A stretch of DNA of 64,000 nt from Hymenobacter actinosclerus (GCF_900111515.1 NZ_FOHS01000005.1:168256-232255), one strand, 5' to 3'; shown: positions 1 to 8,226, counted from the first letter of the stretch. Translations and numbers: made by a program. The notes: generated by a model from the letters alone, not told the origin.

Positions 1-1
1 C

Positions 2-388
2 TTGCGGATTGGTGGTGTCGGCCCAGGCCTCGCAAAACTCCTGCTGGGAATAGATGACCAGCCCGCTCATGGGGTCGGCCACGGATATCTGGCCCTTGCC
101 GATGTGGTGAACTACGACGAAATGCTCTTGCTTCCAGTGGATGATGCACGGCAGCGGGATGGCTTCGGTGAGTTGCTCATAGGAAATGCGGACGCCGCGG
201 GTGTGAAAGCCTATTGTTTCGGCCGCCTGGCTTATACCCAGCAACGAAACGCCCTCCCGGCTCAGACCGCTGGCATCCCGCAGCCGCTGCAGGCTGTAAC
301 TTTTACCATAATGCCGGGCAATCATGCGCAAGCACGACGGCCCACAGTCCATCTGGTCCAGCTGAAGGTAGATCGGAAACTTTCTCAT
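2..388 (-). CDS. C39-peptidase ABC exporter (PCAT), 5' part only
   Basis: This is the N-terminal 129 codons of a bacteriocin-processing ABC transporter; the rest lies beyond the window edge. The family cleaves the leader peptide of a ribosomal peptide after its double-Gly-type site in the cytoplasm and exports the core. I translated the minus strand from the ATG at 388. It shows a complete peptidase C39 signature: DQMDCGPSCLRM with catalytic Cys15, EHFVVVH with His89, and SVADPMSG with Asp105. The gene starts 17 bases after the lanC stop on the same strand, so it is the third gene of a lanB-lanC-transporter operon. That context fits export and maturation of a lanthipeptide. Membrane and ATPase domains cannot be seen here, so fusion to them is inferred from the family. 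Confidence 0.9.
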   Translation of the reverse strand, partial: MRKFPIYLQLDQMDCGPSCLRMIARHYGKSYSLQRLRDASGLSREGVSLLGISQAAETIGFHTRGVRISYEQLTEAIPLPCIIHWKQEHFVVVHHIGKGQISVADPMSGLVIYSQQEFCEAWADTTNPQ

Positions 389-405
389 GTGGTAGCTCTT
401 CGGAA

Positions 406-1620
406 TTACGCGGCCAGCAGCAGCAGGCGCGCCCACTCCACCTGTCTAGGATTGGCGAAGGCCAGCAGCACCAGCCCAATGCCGGCAATACCTTCCAGTA
501 GCCCGTAGCGCTGCTCTAGCTCCGGGCTCTGCCCGTCGAATTCTTGAATAAAGAAATTCTCACTCAGCGCAGCCAGCTGGGCAGGCAGGTGGGCCAGCGT
601 GAGGCCCAGCCAGTACCGCGCCCGTTCGCCCAACACCGGGTCTCCGGTCAGTTGGTAGAGCCGCAGAAACAGCAACGCGATACCGCTGATACCGTGGCAA
701 ATACCCAGGTCCGGTGCGGTGTCTGTCAGGTGCACCCCGGCCTGCGCCAGGTCGCGGGTGGCGGCTCGGCGAGCTACGGCCACACCTTTGTCCCGCCAAG
801 CGGGCCGGTCCAACTGGCGACCGGCCAACACCAGCATCAGCGCGATGCCGATGTCGCCATGACACCACGCCAGGCGGCTTTCCAGCAACGGTTTCTCCCC
901 ACCTACGCTGGTGGGAAACACTGATAGCCCGGCGACTTTTCCCTGGGCCAGCACGAAAGAAATAGCCTGTTCAATAAGCTGCTCGCACTGCCCGGGCGCG
1001 TGGCCCTGCCGGTGCAGCTGCAACAGCCACACCACAATGCCCGGTACGCCGTGCGCCAGGCCCAGGTTAAAGCTCGGATCGGTTGCATCCGACGAGCTGA
1101 TCCACGCTACACCTCCCGGTACCTGCACAGCCGCCCGCGCTACCCGGCGCAGTAGTTTCTGCTGCGTTGCGGCGCAGTCCGCATCGGGGGTTTCGGCGAG
1201 AAACAAGGAGGCCCCGATGTAGCCGTACAGCAGGTCGTAAGACGTGCTCATAGGGCCATCGGTGACCGATTTCACGACTAGGGGCCGGATGTCGTCGAGC
1301 AGCTCGGTGGTTTCGGGCTCCAAAATACCTTGCCCTATTAGGTGGGCCACCAGCCAGCTCAGGCCCGTGAAGCCTGTAGCCAGAAACGGAGTCTGATCGG
1401 TGGTGCTGACCCTGGCAATAGCCTGCTCTAGGTGCGCTACGCAGGCTTCCAGCGGTGCCTCCCCGGGCTGATAATGCGCCAAGTAGGCAAAAAATAAACT
1501 AATACCCGCGTTGCCCTGGATGAGCGTGGGCAGATGCTGCTCAGGGCTGCGCTGAAGCAGCGCCGCGATTAGCGCTAAGTTCTGTTCGATTAGGGCGCGA
1601 TTCTGACTGTCTAACTGCAT
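406..1620 (-). CDS. LanC-type lanthionine synthetase
   Basis: This 404-residue protein has the repeated GxxG helix pattern of LanC cyclases (GNAGISLFF near 37, GFTGLSWL near 83, LLYGYIGASLF near 130, AHGVPGIVVWL near 189). The zinc ligands are in place: Cys253 in AWCHGDIGIAL, and Cys308/His309 in GICHGISGIALLFL. In class I lanthipeptide synthesis LanC joins cysteine thiols to dehydrated Ser/Thr to make thioether rings. Length is normal for the family. It lies 105 bases downstream of lanB and 17 bases upstream of the C39 transporter, all leftward. The only nearby candidate precursor contains no cysteine in its mature part, so either the real substrate is elsewhere or LanC has little to do on that peptide. 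Confidence 0.93.
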   Translation of the reverse strand: MQLDSQNRALIEQNLALIAALLQRSPEQHLPTLIQGNAGISLFFAYLAHYQPGEAPLEACVAHLEQAIARVSTTDQTPFLATGFTGLSWLVAHLIGQGILEPETTELLDDIRPLVVKSVTDGPMSTSYDLLYGYIGASLFLAETPDADCAATQQKLLRRVARAAVQVPGGVAWISSSDATDPSFNLGLAHGVPGIVVWLLQLHRQGHAPGQCEQLIEQAISFVLAQGKVAGLSVFPTSVGGEKPLLESRLAWCHGDIGIALMLVLAGRQLDRPAWRDKGVAVARRAATRDLAQAGVHLTDTAPDLGICHGISGIALLFLRLYQLTGDPVLGERARYWLGLTLAHLPAQLAALSENFFIQEFDGQSPELEQRYGLLEGIAGIGLVLLAFANPRQVEWARLLLLAA

Positions 1621-1685
1621 ATAGGCGAAAGGCCTCTGAAAACGTGGAAATAAGGTATCGAACCGCCCGGGGCATCTGCGGGCGT

Positions 1686-1718
1686 CCAGGAGGCCCAGCT
1701 CAATGGCGGGCCTCCTGG
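1686..1718. repeat. Intraoperonic hairpin between lanB and lanC
   Basis: CCAGGAGGCCC at 1686-1696 is perfectly complementary to GGGCCTCCTGG at 1708-1718, giving an 11-bp GC-rich stem with an 11-base loop. It lies just after the lanB stop in the direction of transcription. There is no T-run after it, so it looks like an attenuating or RNA-processing stem, not a full terminator. Function is inference. Confidence 0.75.
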
Positions 1719-1725
1719 AAGGGCT

Positions 1726-4700
1726 TCAGTTCAAGGCCAGGGCGGGAGCAGCCGTGCGCTGCTGTGCGAGCCGCGAGGAATAAGCCTGGAACAGGAAATC
1801 GTAGAGCACCATCTCCTGCTGGCGCTGGTGCGAGCGGAGCAAGCGGTTCAAAAACATATGCACGTAAGAGGCCAGTAGCGACTGAAAGCCAACGGCCAGC
1901 TGGCCTCTTTGGTGCCGCTCCCGGATGCGCGCCAGTGGTGCCTCCCAGGCCCGGCTCCGGGCTTCCAGGATCTGGATGACCGGGAACAGCTCGTCTTCCG
2001 GCCCCGCTACCGGGCTCAAAGCATCGTGCACTTTCGCTTTTTCCTGCCGGTAGCGGTAGCCCAAGGATTTGCGCGCGGCGGCGGCGTGCGCCCCAAACTC
2101 GTCCTTAAAGAGGCTTTGCAGGTCCGCCATCAGGTTTTTGCGCTCCGGCAACGTCAGGCCAACGTCCGATAGGAAAGTATCCACCCCACGCAGCCCAATC
2201 TGCCAGCGGATTTCGTCACCGGCTTCGCCCTCGTCCAACAAAGCCAGGATGCCTGCTACCGCCTCGCTGTCCTGCCAGAAGATAAACTCGCTGTCCTCGA
2301 TGTTTTCCCAGCCATAGCGTTCTAGCTCCCGGGTGTAGGTAGCAGTATAATAATCTGTCAGCACCGCGGCGTGGCGCAACGGCTCCAGCACCTGGTGCAG
2401 TCGCTCCAGCACAACGCCGTAAAATGCGCCCTGGCCCCGAAACCGCACCCGGACGTGGTGGTCCGGATCGGCATAGCGGATGAAAAACCACTGCTCAATG
2501 ATACCGGCCGCCCGCAGCTCTGCGGCCAGCGGGGCCAGGTACTCCACCACAACCCGGTCAGCTGTCTTTACGCCGCAGTATAGCTTAAGGTACAGCCACT
2601 CCGAGCCCACAGCGAACTGGCGGGGTATGTTCTGGACAAGGGGCGGTGGTAGCGGTGGCGGCGCGGCTGCGAAGCTGGAGTTGTGCAGCGGAATAATCAG
2701 CTCGTGCAGAAAACTGCTGCTACCGTCGGTTACCACGCTGGTGGCGGCGGGCAGCAGGCGCTCTTCTAACACGGCACTGCTGCTGTTGCGCAGTACCGAC
2801 TTCAGCAGGCGTAATGCCAGCGGGTTATTCAGATCGAAGGGTAGTTCATTGTCGCCTTCCCGGTAAGTAACCCAGCGTGGCAGGTTGCGCCGGGCCCGCA
2901 GCTCCTTCATGAAGGCGAGGTCATCGGGTGCCGTGGCCAAGGCTTTCAGGTCAACCGCATGGAGCAGCCAGCGGGCCCGAGCTAGAATTACCTTGCCGAT
3001 GACCACGCGCGGCAGGAAGTCCGCATCCTGGAGCAGACCCCAGTCCCAGCGGCAGTTGAGCATCTGGTCCTGTTGTTGCAGGTCGCAGAGAAGACGATAG
3101 GCGGGCAGGGTGTTGAAGCCATAGTTGTGTGCCGTACTCAGCCGCGGAATTACCTCTCGCTGCAGTCGTTTAGAGCGCAACACCACCGTATTACCGCGTA
3201 GCGAAATCAGCAGGTCATCAAGCAGAATGCAATGCTCAGCCGCGACGCCGGCCTGCACCATGATCGGAATTTCGTAGGATCGCAGCTGCGGCCGGATGAC
3301 CACGTTGCCCATGCGCGACTGGTTAATGTGTACCACTTCCGCCAGGATGGCTTCCGGATATGCGGCCGCCTCCCGCCGTAGGCACTCTTGCAACTGCTCT
3401 GTCAGCTGGTCGTCTAGGTAGCTGAACCGCCCGATTAGACGCGCGGCCGATGGCCCATCCGTACCGCCGAACACCACCTGGTAGTTGCCATCGTCCAGAT
3501 CCTGCGCAGAATCCGCCAGCAGCGAAATCATGGCGTAGCAGGAGGCGGGCAGCGGCGGAGCCGCCTGTTGCAGGAACGGAGCCAGCATTTCCTCCGTCAG
3601 CGTCAGTTCGGCCGCGTTGGTGCGGCGCGTTTCCACATAGGCCTCCAGCAGCCGCTGCCGCCAAGCCGTCCAACGATAGGTGCGGTCGGGCTCGGCCGCT
3701 GCCGCCGCGACTAGGCCGTTCAGTAGAGGCGCGCTATCCGACACCGAGGTGCTGTTGATGGGGTATCCAATGCCCAGTTCACTGTCCAGCACCTGCACCA
3801 GCGGCACTTCGGCCTCTTCATACCGAGTGCGGAACGCATCTTTGAACGCAATTAGGGTCGGACTTTCGTCGTGACGATTGAGGCGGCTAAGCAGGTCAGT
3901 GGCTTTGCGCACATCGTCCACTATGCTGGCATTGAGTTGCTGAAGTATGGTGGGCTTGCGCAGATCTACCTGAAACAGCTGCCCCAATTCGAACGACACG
4001 CCCAGTTGCCGCAGTTGCCGGGCAATGTCGTTGTAGAGGGGCAATGCCTGGGTACTGTTGGCGGCGCTCAGTTCCCCAAGGCTTTGCGTCAGCGTCGTCA
4101 GGTGTCCGACCAAGGCCGTGCAGGCAGGCAGCGGGGTCAGCTCCGCAATAATCATTTCCAGATAGCCGGGCCCCGTGATGCTGGGCTCCAGCCGGCTGAC
4201 CAGCACCTGACTGTCCAGCAACTCGTAGACGTAGGCTTCAGCCTCCGCTAGCGTGACGTCAGCATCAACTAGGGTATTGGCTATTTCGGCAATGGTAGCA
4301 CCTTGCGTAGCCGCCAGAATGGCCTGTTCCAGATATGTCGTGCGCCCGAGGCTGACCAGATGGTGCGTCCTGACTTTGTTATGGACCCGGTACTCTACCA
4401 GGCGCAGGCTGTCGCCGGCCCGGTATATCGTACTGTTGGGAAAGTACATTAGGTGACTTCGTATATCTGGGTCGCGCGCCAGCGAAAGCGCCAAGGCGCA
4501 GAGGTAGTCCATATCGAGCCGGACGTGCTTAGCGTATTGCTCGGGAGCTGCTAGCCGCAACGTGGTGCACGTACCCAACTCCCCGCGCGACACCCCGGCA
4601 AACAGACCGAAGGGGGTGCTGCGGTAGCTCATGCGCAGGACATACTTGGTCACCGTCAGCTCTACCCGATCTCGGTCCTTCGGGTTGGTCAAGGTGCCGT

Positions 4701-4869
4701 CGTACCACTGCCTGAAGACCTCAAAAAGGTCGGGAGAGGCAACAAACAAAGCTTCCTGAACGTAGGGACTGCGGCATATTTCGCGCAGGCCGTCCGGAGT
4801 GAGTTCCGCAATCGTTTGATAGGGTAGGGCGGGAGTGCGCAGCAGAAAGAAATTGCAATCAGAAAGCAT
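1726..4869 (-). CDS. LanB-type lantibiotic dehydratase (full length)
   Basis: This 1047-residue protein is a class I lanthipeptide dehydratase. The first ~750 residues match the Lant_dehydr N-terminal (glutamylation) region, with the typical RMSYRSTPFGLFAG block near residue 85. The last ~270 residues match the SpaB-C elimination domain, with GSEWLYLKLYCG and the FIRYADPDHHVRVRFRG block. The enzyme transfers glutamate from Glu-tRNA to Ser/Thr of a precursor, then eliminates it to leave dehydroalanine or dehydrobutyrine. Both domains are in one chain, as in NisB. The start ATG at 4869 gives a natural N-terminus (MLSDCNFFLLRTP). Only about 10 bases upstream an IS3-family element begins, so the native promoter and leader are displaced; expression may now depend on the IS or be lost. 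Confidence 0.94.
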   Translation of the reverse strand: MLSDCNFFLLRTPALPYQTIAELTPDGLREICRSPYVQEALFVASPDLFEVFRQWYDGTLTNPKDRDRVELTVTKYVLRMSYRSTPFGLFAGVSRGELGTCTTLRLAAPEQYAKHVRLDMDYLCALALSLARDPDIRSHLMYFPNSTIYRAGDSLRLVEYRVHNKVRTHHLVSLGRTTYLEQAILAATQGATIAEIANTLVDADVTLAEAEAYVYELLDSQVLVSRLEPSITGPGYLEMIIAELTPLPACTALVGHLTTLTQSLGELSAANSTQALPLYNDIARQLRQLGVSFELGQLFQVDLRKPTILQQLNASIVDDVRKATDLLSRLNRHDESPTLIAFKDAFRTRYEEAEVPLVQVLDSELGIGYPINSTSVSDSAPLLNGLVAAAAAEPDRTYRWTAWRQRLLEAYVETRRTNAAELTLTEEMLAPFLQQAAPPLPASCYAMISLLADSAQDLDDGNYQVVFGGTDGPSAARLIGRFSYLDDQLTEQLQECLRREAAAYPEAILAEVVHINQSRMGNVVIRPQLRSYEIPIMVQAGVAAEHCILLDDLLISLRGNTVVLRSKRLQREVIPRLSTAHNYGFNTLPAYRLLCDLQQQDQMLNCRWDWGLLQDADFLPRVVIGKVILARARWLLHAVDLKALATAPDDLAFMKELRARRNLPRWVTYREGDNELPFDLNNPLALRLLKSVLRNSSSAVLEERLLPAATSVVTDGSSSFLHELIIPLHNSSFAAAPPPLPPPLVQNIPRQFAVGSEWLYLKLYCGVKTADRVVVEYLAPLAAELRAAGIIEQWFFIRYADPDHHVRVRFRGQGAFYGVVLERLHQVLEPLRHAAVLTDYYTATYTRELERYGWENIEDSEFIFWQDSEAVAGILALLDEGEAGDEIRWQIGLRGVDTFLSDVGLTLPERKNLMADLQSLFKDEFGAHAAAARKSLGYRYRQEKAKVHDALSPVAGPEDELFPVIQILEARSRAWEAPLARIRERHQRGQLAVGFQSLLASYVHMFLNRLLRSHQRQQEMVLYDFLFQAYSSRLAQQRTAAPALALN

Positions 4870-4926
4870 GGAAGTTGAGGTGGTCTAGCTAAAACGGACA
4901 GTGAGAAGTCTTACCTTCTCCTGCCC

Positions 4927-5217
4927 ATGACCGAGAAACTGAATGCTGGCGGTTTACCCGCCACGCGCAAGAAATATATGCCCGCTTTCAAAGCCGAGTG
5001 CGTACGCCAAGTAGCGGCCCGTGCCCGACAGATGGACATGGCCCGCGCCCAAGGCATTTCGCCGGCCTTGCTCGGCCGCTGGCAGCGCGAGGCCCTAAAA
5101 GCTGCCGTGCCCAGCAGCGCCGAGCGCGACGAAATCAGGCGGCTACGCGCCGAATTGCGGCGCGTGGAAATGGAGCGCGATATGTTAAAAAAAGTCGTGA
5201 CCCGTTGCCTGCCTTAG
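4927..5217 (+). CDS. IS3-family OrfA (transposase HTH subunit)
   Basis: This 96-residue protein has the IS3 OrfA layout: a basic helix-turn-helix (FKAECVRQVAARARQ... ISPALLGRWQREAL) followed by a leucine-zipper-like helix (EIRRLRAELRRVEMERDMLKK). OrfA binds the element's ends. An A7G run (TTAAAAAAAG at about 5184-5193) sits at the usual frameshift position near the end of orfA. However, orfB here is in the same frame as orfA, separated by a stop, and the -1 frame after the A-run closes at 5267, so a standard fused transposase cannot be made from this copy. Confidence 0.88.
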   Translation: MTEKLNAGGLPATRKKYMPAFKAECVRQVAARARQMDMARAQGISPALLGRWQREALKAAVPSSAERDEIRRLRAELRRVEMERDMLKKVVTRCLP

Positions 5218-5244
5218 ACGCAGGCTCTCCCAGCCGCCTCAGTC

Positions 5245-6115
5245 ATGAGCCGCTACCAGTTCATTAAGGCTTGCACCGAGCCCTGGCCCGTGAAGTTGCT
5301 CTGCCGCTTGTTGGCCGTCAGTTCCGCCGGTTATTATCAGTGGCGCAAGCGCCCGGACCGGCCAGCCGCCGCGTGGCAGCCGGCTGCACAAGCCGCTTTT
5401 ACGCGCCATGCCCGCCGCTACGGCACCCGCCGGTTGCGGGTCGAATTACGCGCCGAAGGCCATGCCGTGGGTCGCTACGCACTCCGCTCCTGGCTGCAGC
5501 GCAATGGGCTGCGGGCGCTGAGCACCCGGCCACAGCGCCCCCGCACGACGGTGGCCGACCCGGCCGCCGTCGTGGCTGAAAACCGGCTGCTCGGCCAGCC
5601 AGCCCCTACTGCCCCTGACCAAGTCTGGGTCGGCGACATTACCTATTTGCCCCTGGTGGGCGGGCGCTGGTGCTATCTGGCCACCTGGCGCGACACCTGT
5701 TCGCGCCGGATCGTGGGCTGGAGTCTGGCCGCGCAGATGCCCACCGACCTCGTCCTGCAGGCGTTGGAGCAAGCCCTGACGCTGCTAGCGGCCCGCGCCG
5801 GGCCTGATTATCCACGCCGACCGCGGCAGCCAGTACACCAGTGCCGCTTGCCGGGCCCGCATCGACCAGGCCGGCGCCCTGTCCAGCTTCAGCCGACCGG
5901 GTAACCCGTACGATAACGCCCAGGCGGAAGCTGGCTGGAGCACGCTCAAAACCGAGCTACTGCCCCACGGAACCGTCTTTGCCAATCTTGAAGAGGCCCG
6001 CCTGGAGGTTACCCACTACCTCGACACCTACTTCAATTTAGACCGCCGCCACTCCGCCCTCGGCTACCGCTTGCCCCAGCAATTTGAATGCAACTTGAAT
6101 CTCAACCTATCTTAG
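5245..6115 (+). pseudogene. IS3-family OrfB integrase, frameshifted
   Basis: The reading frame opens at ATG 5245 (MSRYQFIKACTEPWPVK) and contains the HTH_21 region and the first catalytic Asp in VGDITYLPLVGG. Near position 5800 the frame slips by +1: the original frame ends at 5904, while the second and third catalytic parts (GLIIHADRGSQYTS, then NPYDNAQAEAGWSTLKTEL) continue in the other frame to the stop at 6113-6115. All DDE parts are thus present but split. Orf length with the shift repaired is about 290 residues, normal for OrfB. The second IS copy at the right window edge encodes the same C-terminal region without a visible break. Confidence 0.87.
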
Positions 6116-6263
6116 CGCACTGTCCGTTTTTACTGGACCACCCCAGCATTCATTGCATTGTCAAAAAGCGCAATAAAAGTGTAACGCTCAGCCGCAGTGT
6201 GGGGGCTCCATGCTCAATTGAATCAGAACGGGCAGCCCTAAGCTCTCGGCTTAGCGCAGATGT

Positions 6264-6398
6264 TTACATAGTAGTAAGCAGCTGCGAGACGGTAGCGACA
6301 GAAGTGGGGGCGGTGGCTGAGCCATGGGCACCTTTCGTGAACCGAGTAACAATCTTTTTGGTGAGCTTAAACTTGACGGTAGTGTTTGCGTTTTTCAT
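6264..6398 (-). CDS. Candidate lanthipeptide precursor peptide (44 aa)
   Basis: The predicted peptide starts MKNANTTVKFKLTKKIVTRF and continues with a short tail rich in Ser, Thr and Ala (KGAHGSATAPTSVATVSQLL then TTM). The front half is basic with alternating hydrophobic residues, as in leaders of Bacteroidota class I precursors; the back half has nine Ser/Thr but no Cys. It lies on the same strand as lanB/lanC/transporter, and directly upstream of lanB if the IS3 insertion is removed. The internal ATG at 6398 was preferred over the upstream ATG at 6464 because a TATGTTTG -7-like element (6445-6452) lies between them, about 45 bases before 6398. Identity is inferred from position and composition. 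Without Cys it would be dehydrated but not ringed. Confidence 0.5.
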   Translation of the reverse strand: MKNANTTVKFKLTKKIVTRFTKGAHGSATAPTSVATVSQLLTTM

Positions 6399-6444
6399 CA
6401 GCTGTTGTTGGAAGAATTGAAAGTGTGAATGCTTTTTACTTGAA

Positions 6445-6452
6445 CAAACATA
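6445..6452 (-). promoter_or_regulatory. Bacteroidota-type -7 element (TATGTTTG) before precursor
   Basis: On the minus strand TATGTTTG matches the TAnnTTTG consensus. A GTTTA about 19 bases further upstream is a weak partner for the TTTG element. It would give a leader of roughly 40 bases before the ATG at 6398. Confidence 0.45.
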
Positions 6453-6577
6453 ACTAAACGCCACTATTCCCTAAACATTATTACACCAACTCCCTAATTA
6501 GGGGTACCAATTCTCGAAACTATGCTAAGCAAGCCACTCACCAGTGTTGATGACGGGCAAGTTGTGAGGTGGTCTAG

Positions 6578-7422
6578 AGGCTGTTATGGACTGGTGGCGC
6601 GGAAAACGCCTTTTGCCAGCAAGAGTGTAGCAAAGGCTAGGAAGTGGAATTGCTGCATGGTTAGGGCCAGGCGTTCGTAGTCGCGGGCCAGACGGCGGAA
6701 GCGGGCTGCCCAGCCGAAGCTGCGTTCGACGACCCCGCGGCGGGGCAGCAGCACAAATCCCGTCTGGCCTTCGGGCTTGGCAATAACCTGTAAGTCAATC
6801 TCGTGCACGGCAGCGGCATACGCGGCGTCTTCGCCCGTATAGCCCTGGTCTACATAGGCCACCGGTACCTTTTGGCCTGTGACCTGCTGCACCCGCTCAC
6901 AGAGCGCATCCACCTGCCCGCGGTCGGATTCGTTGGCCGGCGTGACGACGGCGGCCAGCAGGTGGCCCAGCGTGTCGACGGCCACGTGTACCTTGCTACC
7001 CTTCCGCCGCTTGGCTCCGTCGTAGCCGGCACGCGCCTCGCTTTCGGGTGTGCTCTGCACCGTGCGCGAGTCCAGAATCACCGCGGTGGGCTCGGCTTCG
7101 CGTCCGGCCAGCACGCGGGCGAGCTCGCGCAAATCGGCCATCATATGCTCAAAACAGCGGTTGTCCCGCCAGCGGGCCCATTGCTGGTAGACCGCGGGCC
7201 AGGGCGGCAAGTCGTGGGGGAGATAGCGCCAGCCGCAACCGGTTTTGACCAGGTAGCGCAGGGCATTGAACACGTCGCGTAGCGCATATTCTCGTTGCGG
7301 CGCATCTTCCCGCACCAAGCCAGATAGGGCGCTACAAACGCCCATTCCGCATCCGATACGTCGCTGGGGTATCCGCTTTGCTGTGCCATACCCCAAATTA
7401 CGCTACTAGACCATAACAGGCT
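6578..7422 (-). mobile_element. IS5-family (IS427/IS1031-like) insertion sequence
   Basis: The element is 845 bp. The 22-base ends, AGGCTGTTATGGACTGGTGG.. on the left and AGCCTGTTATGGTCTAGTAG.. (reverse complement) on the right, match at all but four positions. It is flanked by a perfect 4-bp direct repeat CTAG (6574-6577 and 7423-7426), the YTAR-type target of this group. It encodes one DDE transposase on the minus strand whose frame is broken near its N-terminus. Confidence 0.92.
6584..7389 (-). pseudogene. IS5-family DDE transposase, -1 frameshift near N-terminus
   Basis: The natural start is the ATG at 7389 (MAQQSGYPSDVSDAEWAFVA). That frame leaves the conserved sequence after VAPYLA; the conserved continuation LVREDAPQREYALRDVFNAL is found one frame over and then runs unbroken to 6584. 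The core carries the IS5 features: GCGWRYLPHDLPPW, Asp in VILDSRTV, Asp in VAYVDQGYTGE and Glu in RRGVVERSFGW. One missing T near 7310 explains the shift. It may be a real mutation or a programmed -1 shift, which some elements in this group use. The downstream frame is also open from an ATG at 7396, but that N-terminus is not family-like. Confidence 0.85.
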
Positions 7423-7447
7423 CTAGAGCAATTTTCAGGTTGCTATA

Positions 7448-7547
7448 CAGGATGTAGAGACGCAACCTCTGGCGTCTCGTCGTTGCTGACGTTGTGCTAC
7501 TGAGCTGTTCAACGACGAGACGCCAGAGGTTGCGTCTCTACATCCTG
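7448..7547. repeat. Palindromic GTAGAGACGC repeat, copy A (38-bp perfect arms)
   Basis: Arms 7448-7485 and 7510-7547 are perfect reverse complements (CAGGATGTAGAGACGCAACC...). It shares the GTAGAGACGCAA core with three other elements in the window (52553, 58519, 59821). It lies between the IS5 element and the end of dcd. Confidence 0.88.
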
Positions 7548-7568
7548 TTCATGAACTCGAAATTTGCT

Positions 7569-8105
7569 TTAAAAGGCGTTCTTCCACATCATCGACTCCA
7601 CGGGCTTCACCGTGCGCTGGTTGTACTTAGCGTTGGGCTTGCGGTTATAGAGGTTCTCCACGTCGCCTTCCACCGTGAAGTAGATGAGCTGGCCCACGGG
7701 CATGTTGTGGTAAACGCGCACGGGCATCGACACGCTGATTTCCAGCGTCCAGGTATTGCAGAAGCCGATATCGCCCTTGCCGGCGGTGGCGTGAATGTCG
7801 ATGCCGAGGCGGCCGACGCTGCTCTTGCCCTCCAGAAACGGCACGTGGGCGTGGGTTTCGGTGTACTCCTCGGTTACGCCCAGGTACAGCGTGCCGGGCT
7901 GCAACACGAATCCTTCCGGGGGGATTTCGAACACGTCGATTTCGTTGTGCTTGCGGGCGTCGAGTACGGCGTCGCGGTAGGTGGCCAGGTAGCGGCCCAA
8001 ATGCACGTCGTAGGAGTTGGTGCCGAGGCAGCTGCGCTCGTAGGGCTCAATCACGATGGTACCTCGCTCTATTTCGGCAAGAATCTGCTGGTCGGAAAGA
8101 ATCAT
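7569..8105 (-). CDS. dcd: dCTP deaminase
   Basis: This 178-residue protein is a dUTPase-fold dCTP deaminase, which turns dCTP into dUTP for thymidylate synthesis in the cytoplasm. Diagnostic segments are MILSDQQI at the start, SYDVHLGRY, FLEGKSSVGRLG (substrate and metal loop), HATAGKGDIGF and WTLEISVS, which holds the catalytic Glu. Length is normal. Start ATG 8105 gives the family's usual first residues. It is transcribed leftward, upstream of the palindrome and IS5 element and downstream of the AT-rich inverted repeat at 8110-8225. It appears to be a single-gene unit. Confidence 0.95.
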   Translation of the reverse strand: MILSDQQILAEIERGTIVIEPYERSCLGTNSYDVHLGRYLATYRDAVLDARKHNEIDVFEIPPEGFVLQPGTLYLGVTEEYTETHAHVPFLEGKSSVGRLGIDIHATAGKGDIGFCNTWTLEISVSMPVRVYHNMPVGQLIYFTVEGDVENLYNRKPNAKYNQRTVKPVESMMWKNAF

Positions 8106-8109
8106 TTTT

Positions 8110-8225
8110 TTGAATTATGAATGTCGAATTTTTAATTATGAATTGGGAAAAATGAATTATTCAGCTGTTTCAAAATAGTGTAGCGAATGAACGGCTAATT
8201 CAAAATTCATAATTTAAAATTCATA
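8110..8225. repeat. AT-rich intergenic inverted repeat
   Basis: GAATTATGAATGTCGAATTT near 8113 and AAAATTCATAATTAAC near 8215 are imperfect inverted copies of an ATTATGAATT(T) motif present several times across the 121-base gap. It stands out sharply from the GC-rich genes on both sides. Probably a dispersed intergenic repeat. Confidence 0.6.
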
Positions 8226-8226
8226 A

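Larger units (their letters stand above)
4881..6140 (+). mobile_element. IS3-family insertion sequence, copy 1
   Basis: The element is about 1.26 kb. Its ends are imperfect inverted repeats: left TGGTCTAGCTAAAACGGACA, right (reverse complement) TGGTCCAGTAAAAACGGACA; TG...CA termini were used to place the borders, but similarity between ends extends a few bases further out. No clear target duplication was found. It carries orfA (4927-5217) and a frameshifted orfB (5245-6115). A second copy, in the opposite orientation, starts near 63679 and shares the same end sequence. It is inserted immediately upstream of lanB and separates that gene from the candidate precursor at 6264-6398. Confidence 0.9.

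Noticed and set aside
2..508. A 168-codon plus-strand frame at the left edge
   Set aside because: The minus strand encodes the C39 peptidase and lanC there with all catalytic residues; the plus frame is a shadow.
6088..6420. A 110-codon plus-strand frame running out of the IS3 element
   Set aside because: No family features; it overlaps the IS end and the better-placed minus-strand precursor candidate.
6554..6578. AAGTTGTGAGGTGGTCTAG left of the IS5 element resembles the IS3 left end near 4872-4888
   Set aside because: The similarity is about 17 bases, and the sequence after the IS5 does not continue as IS3, so a relic IS3 end cannot be supported; probably chance.
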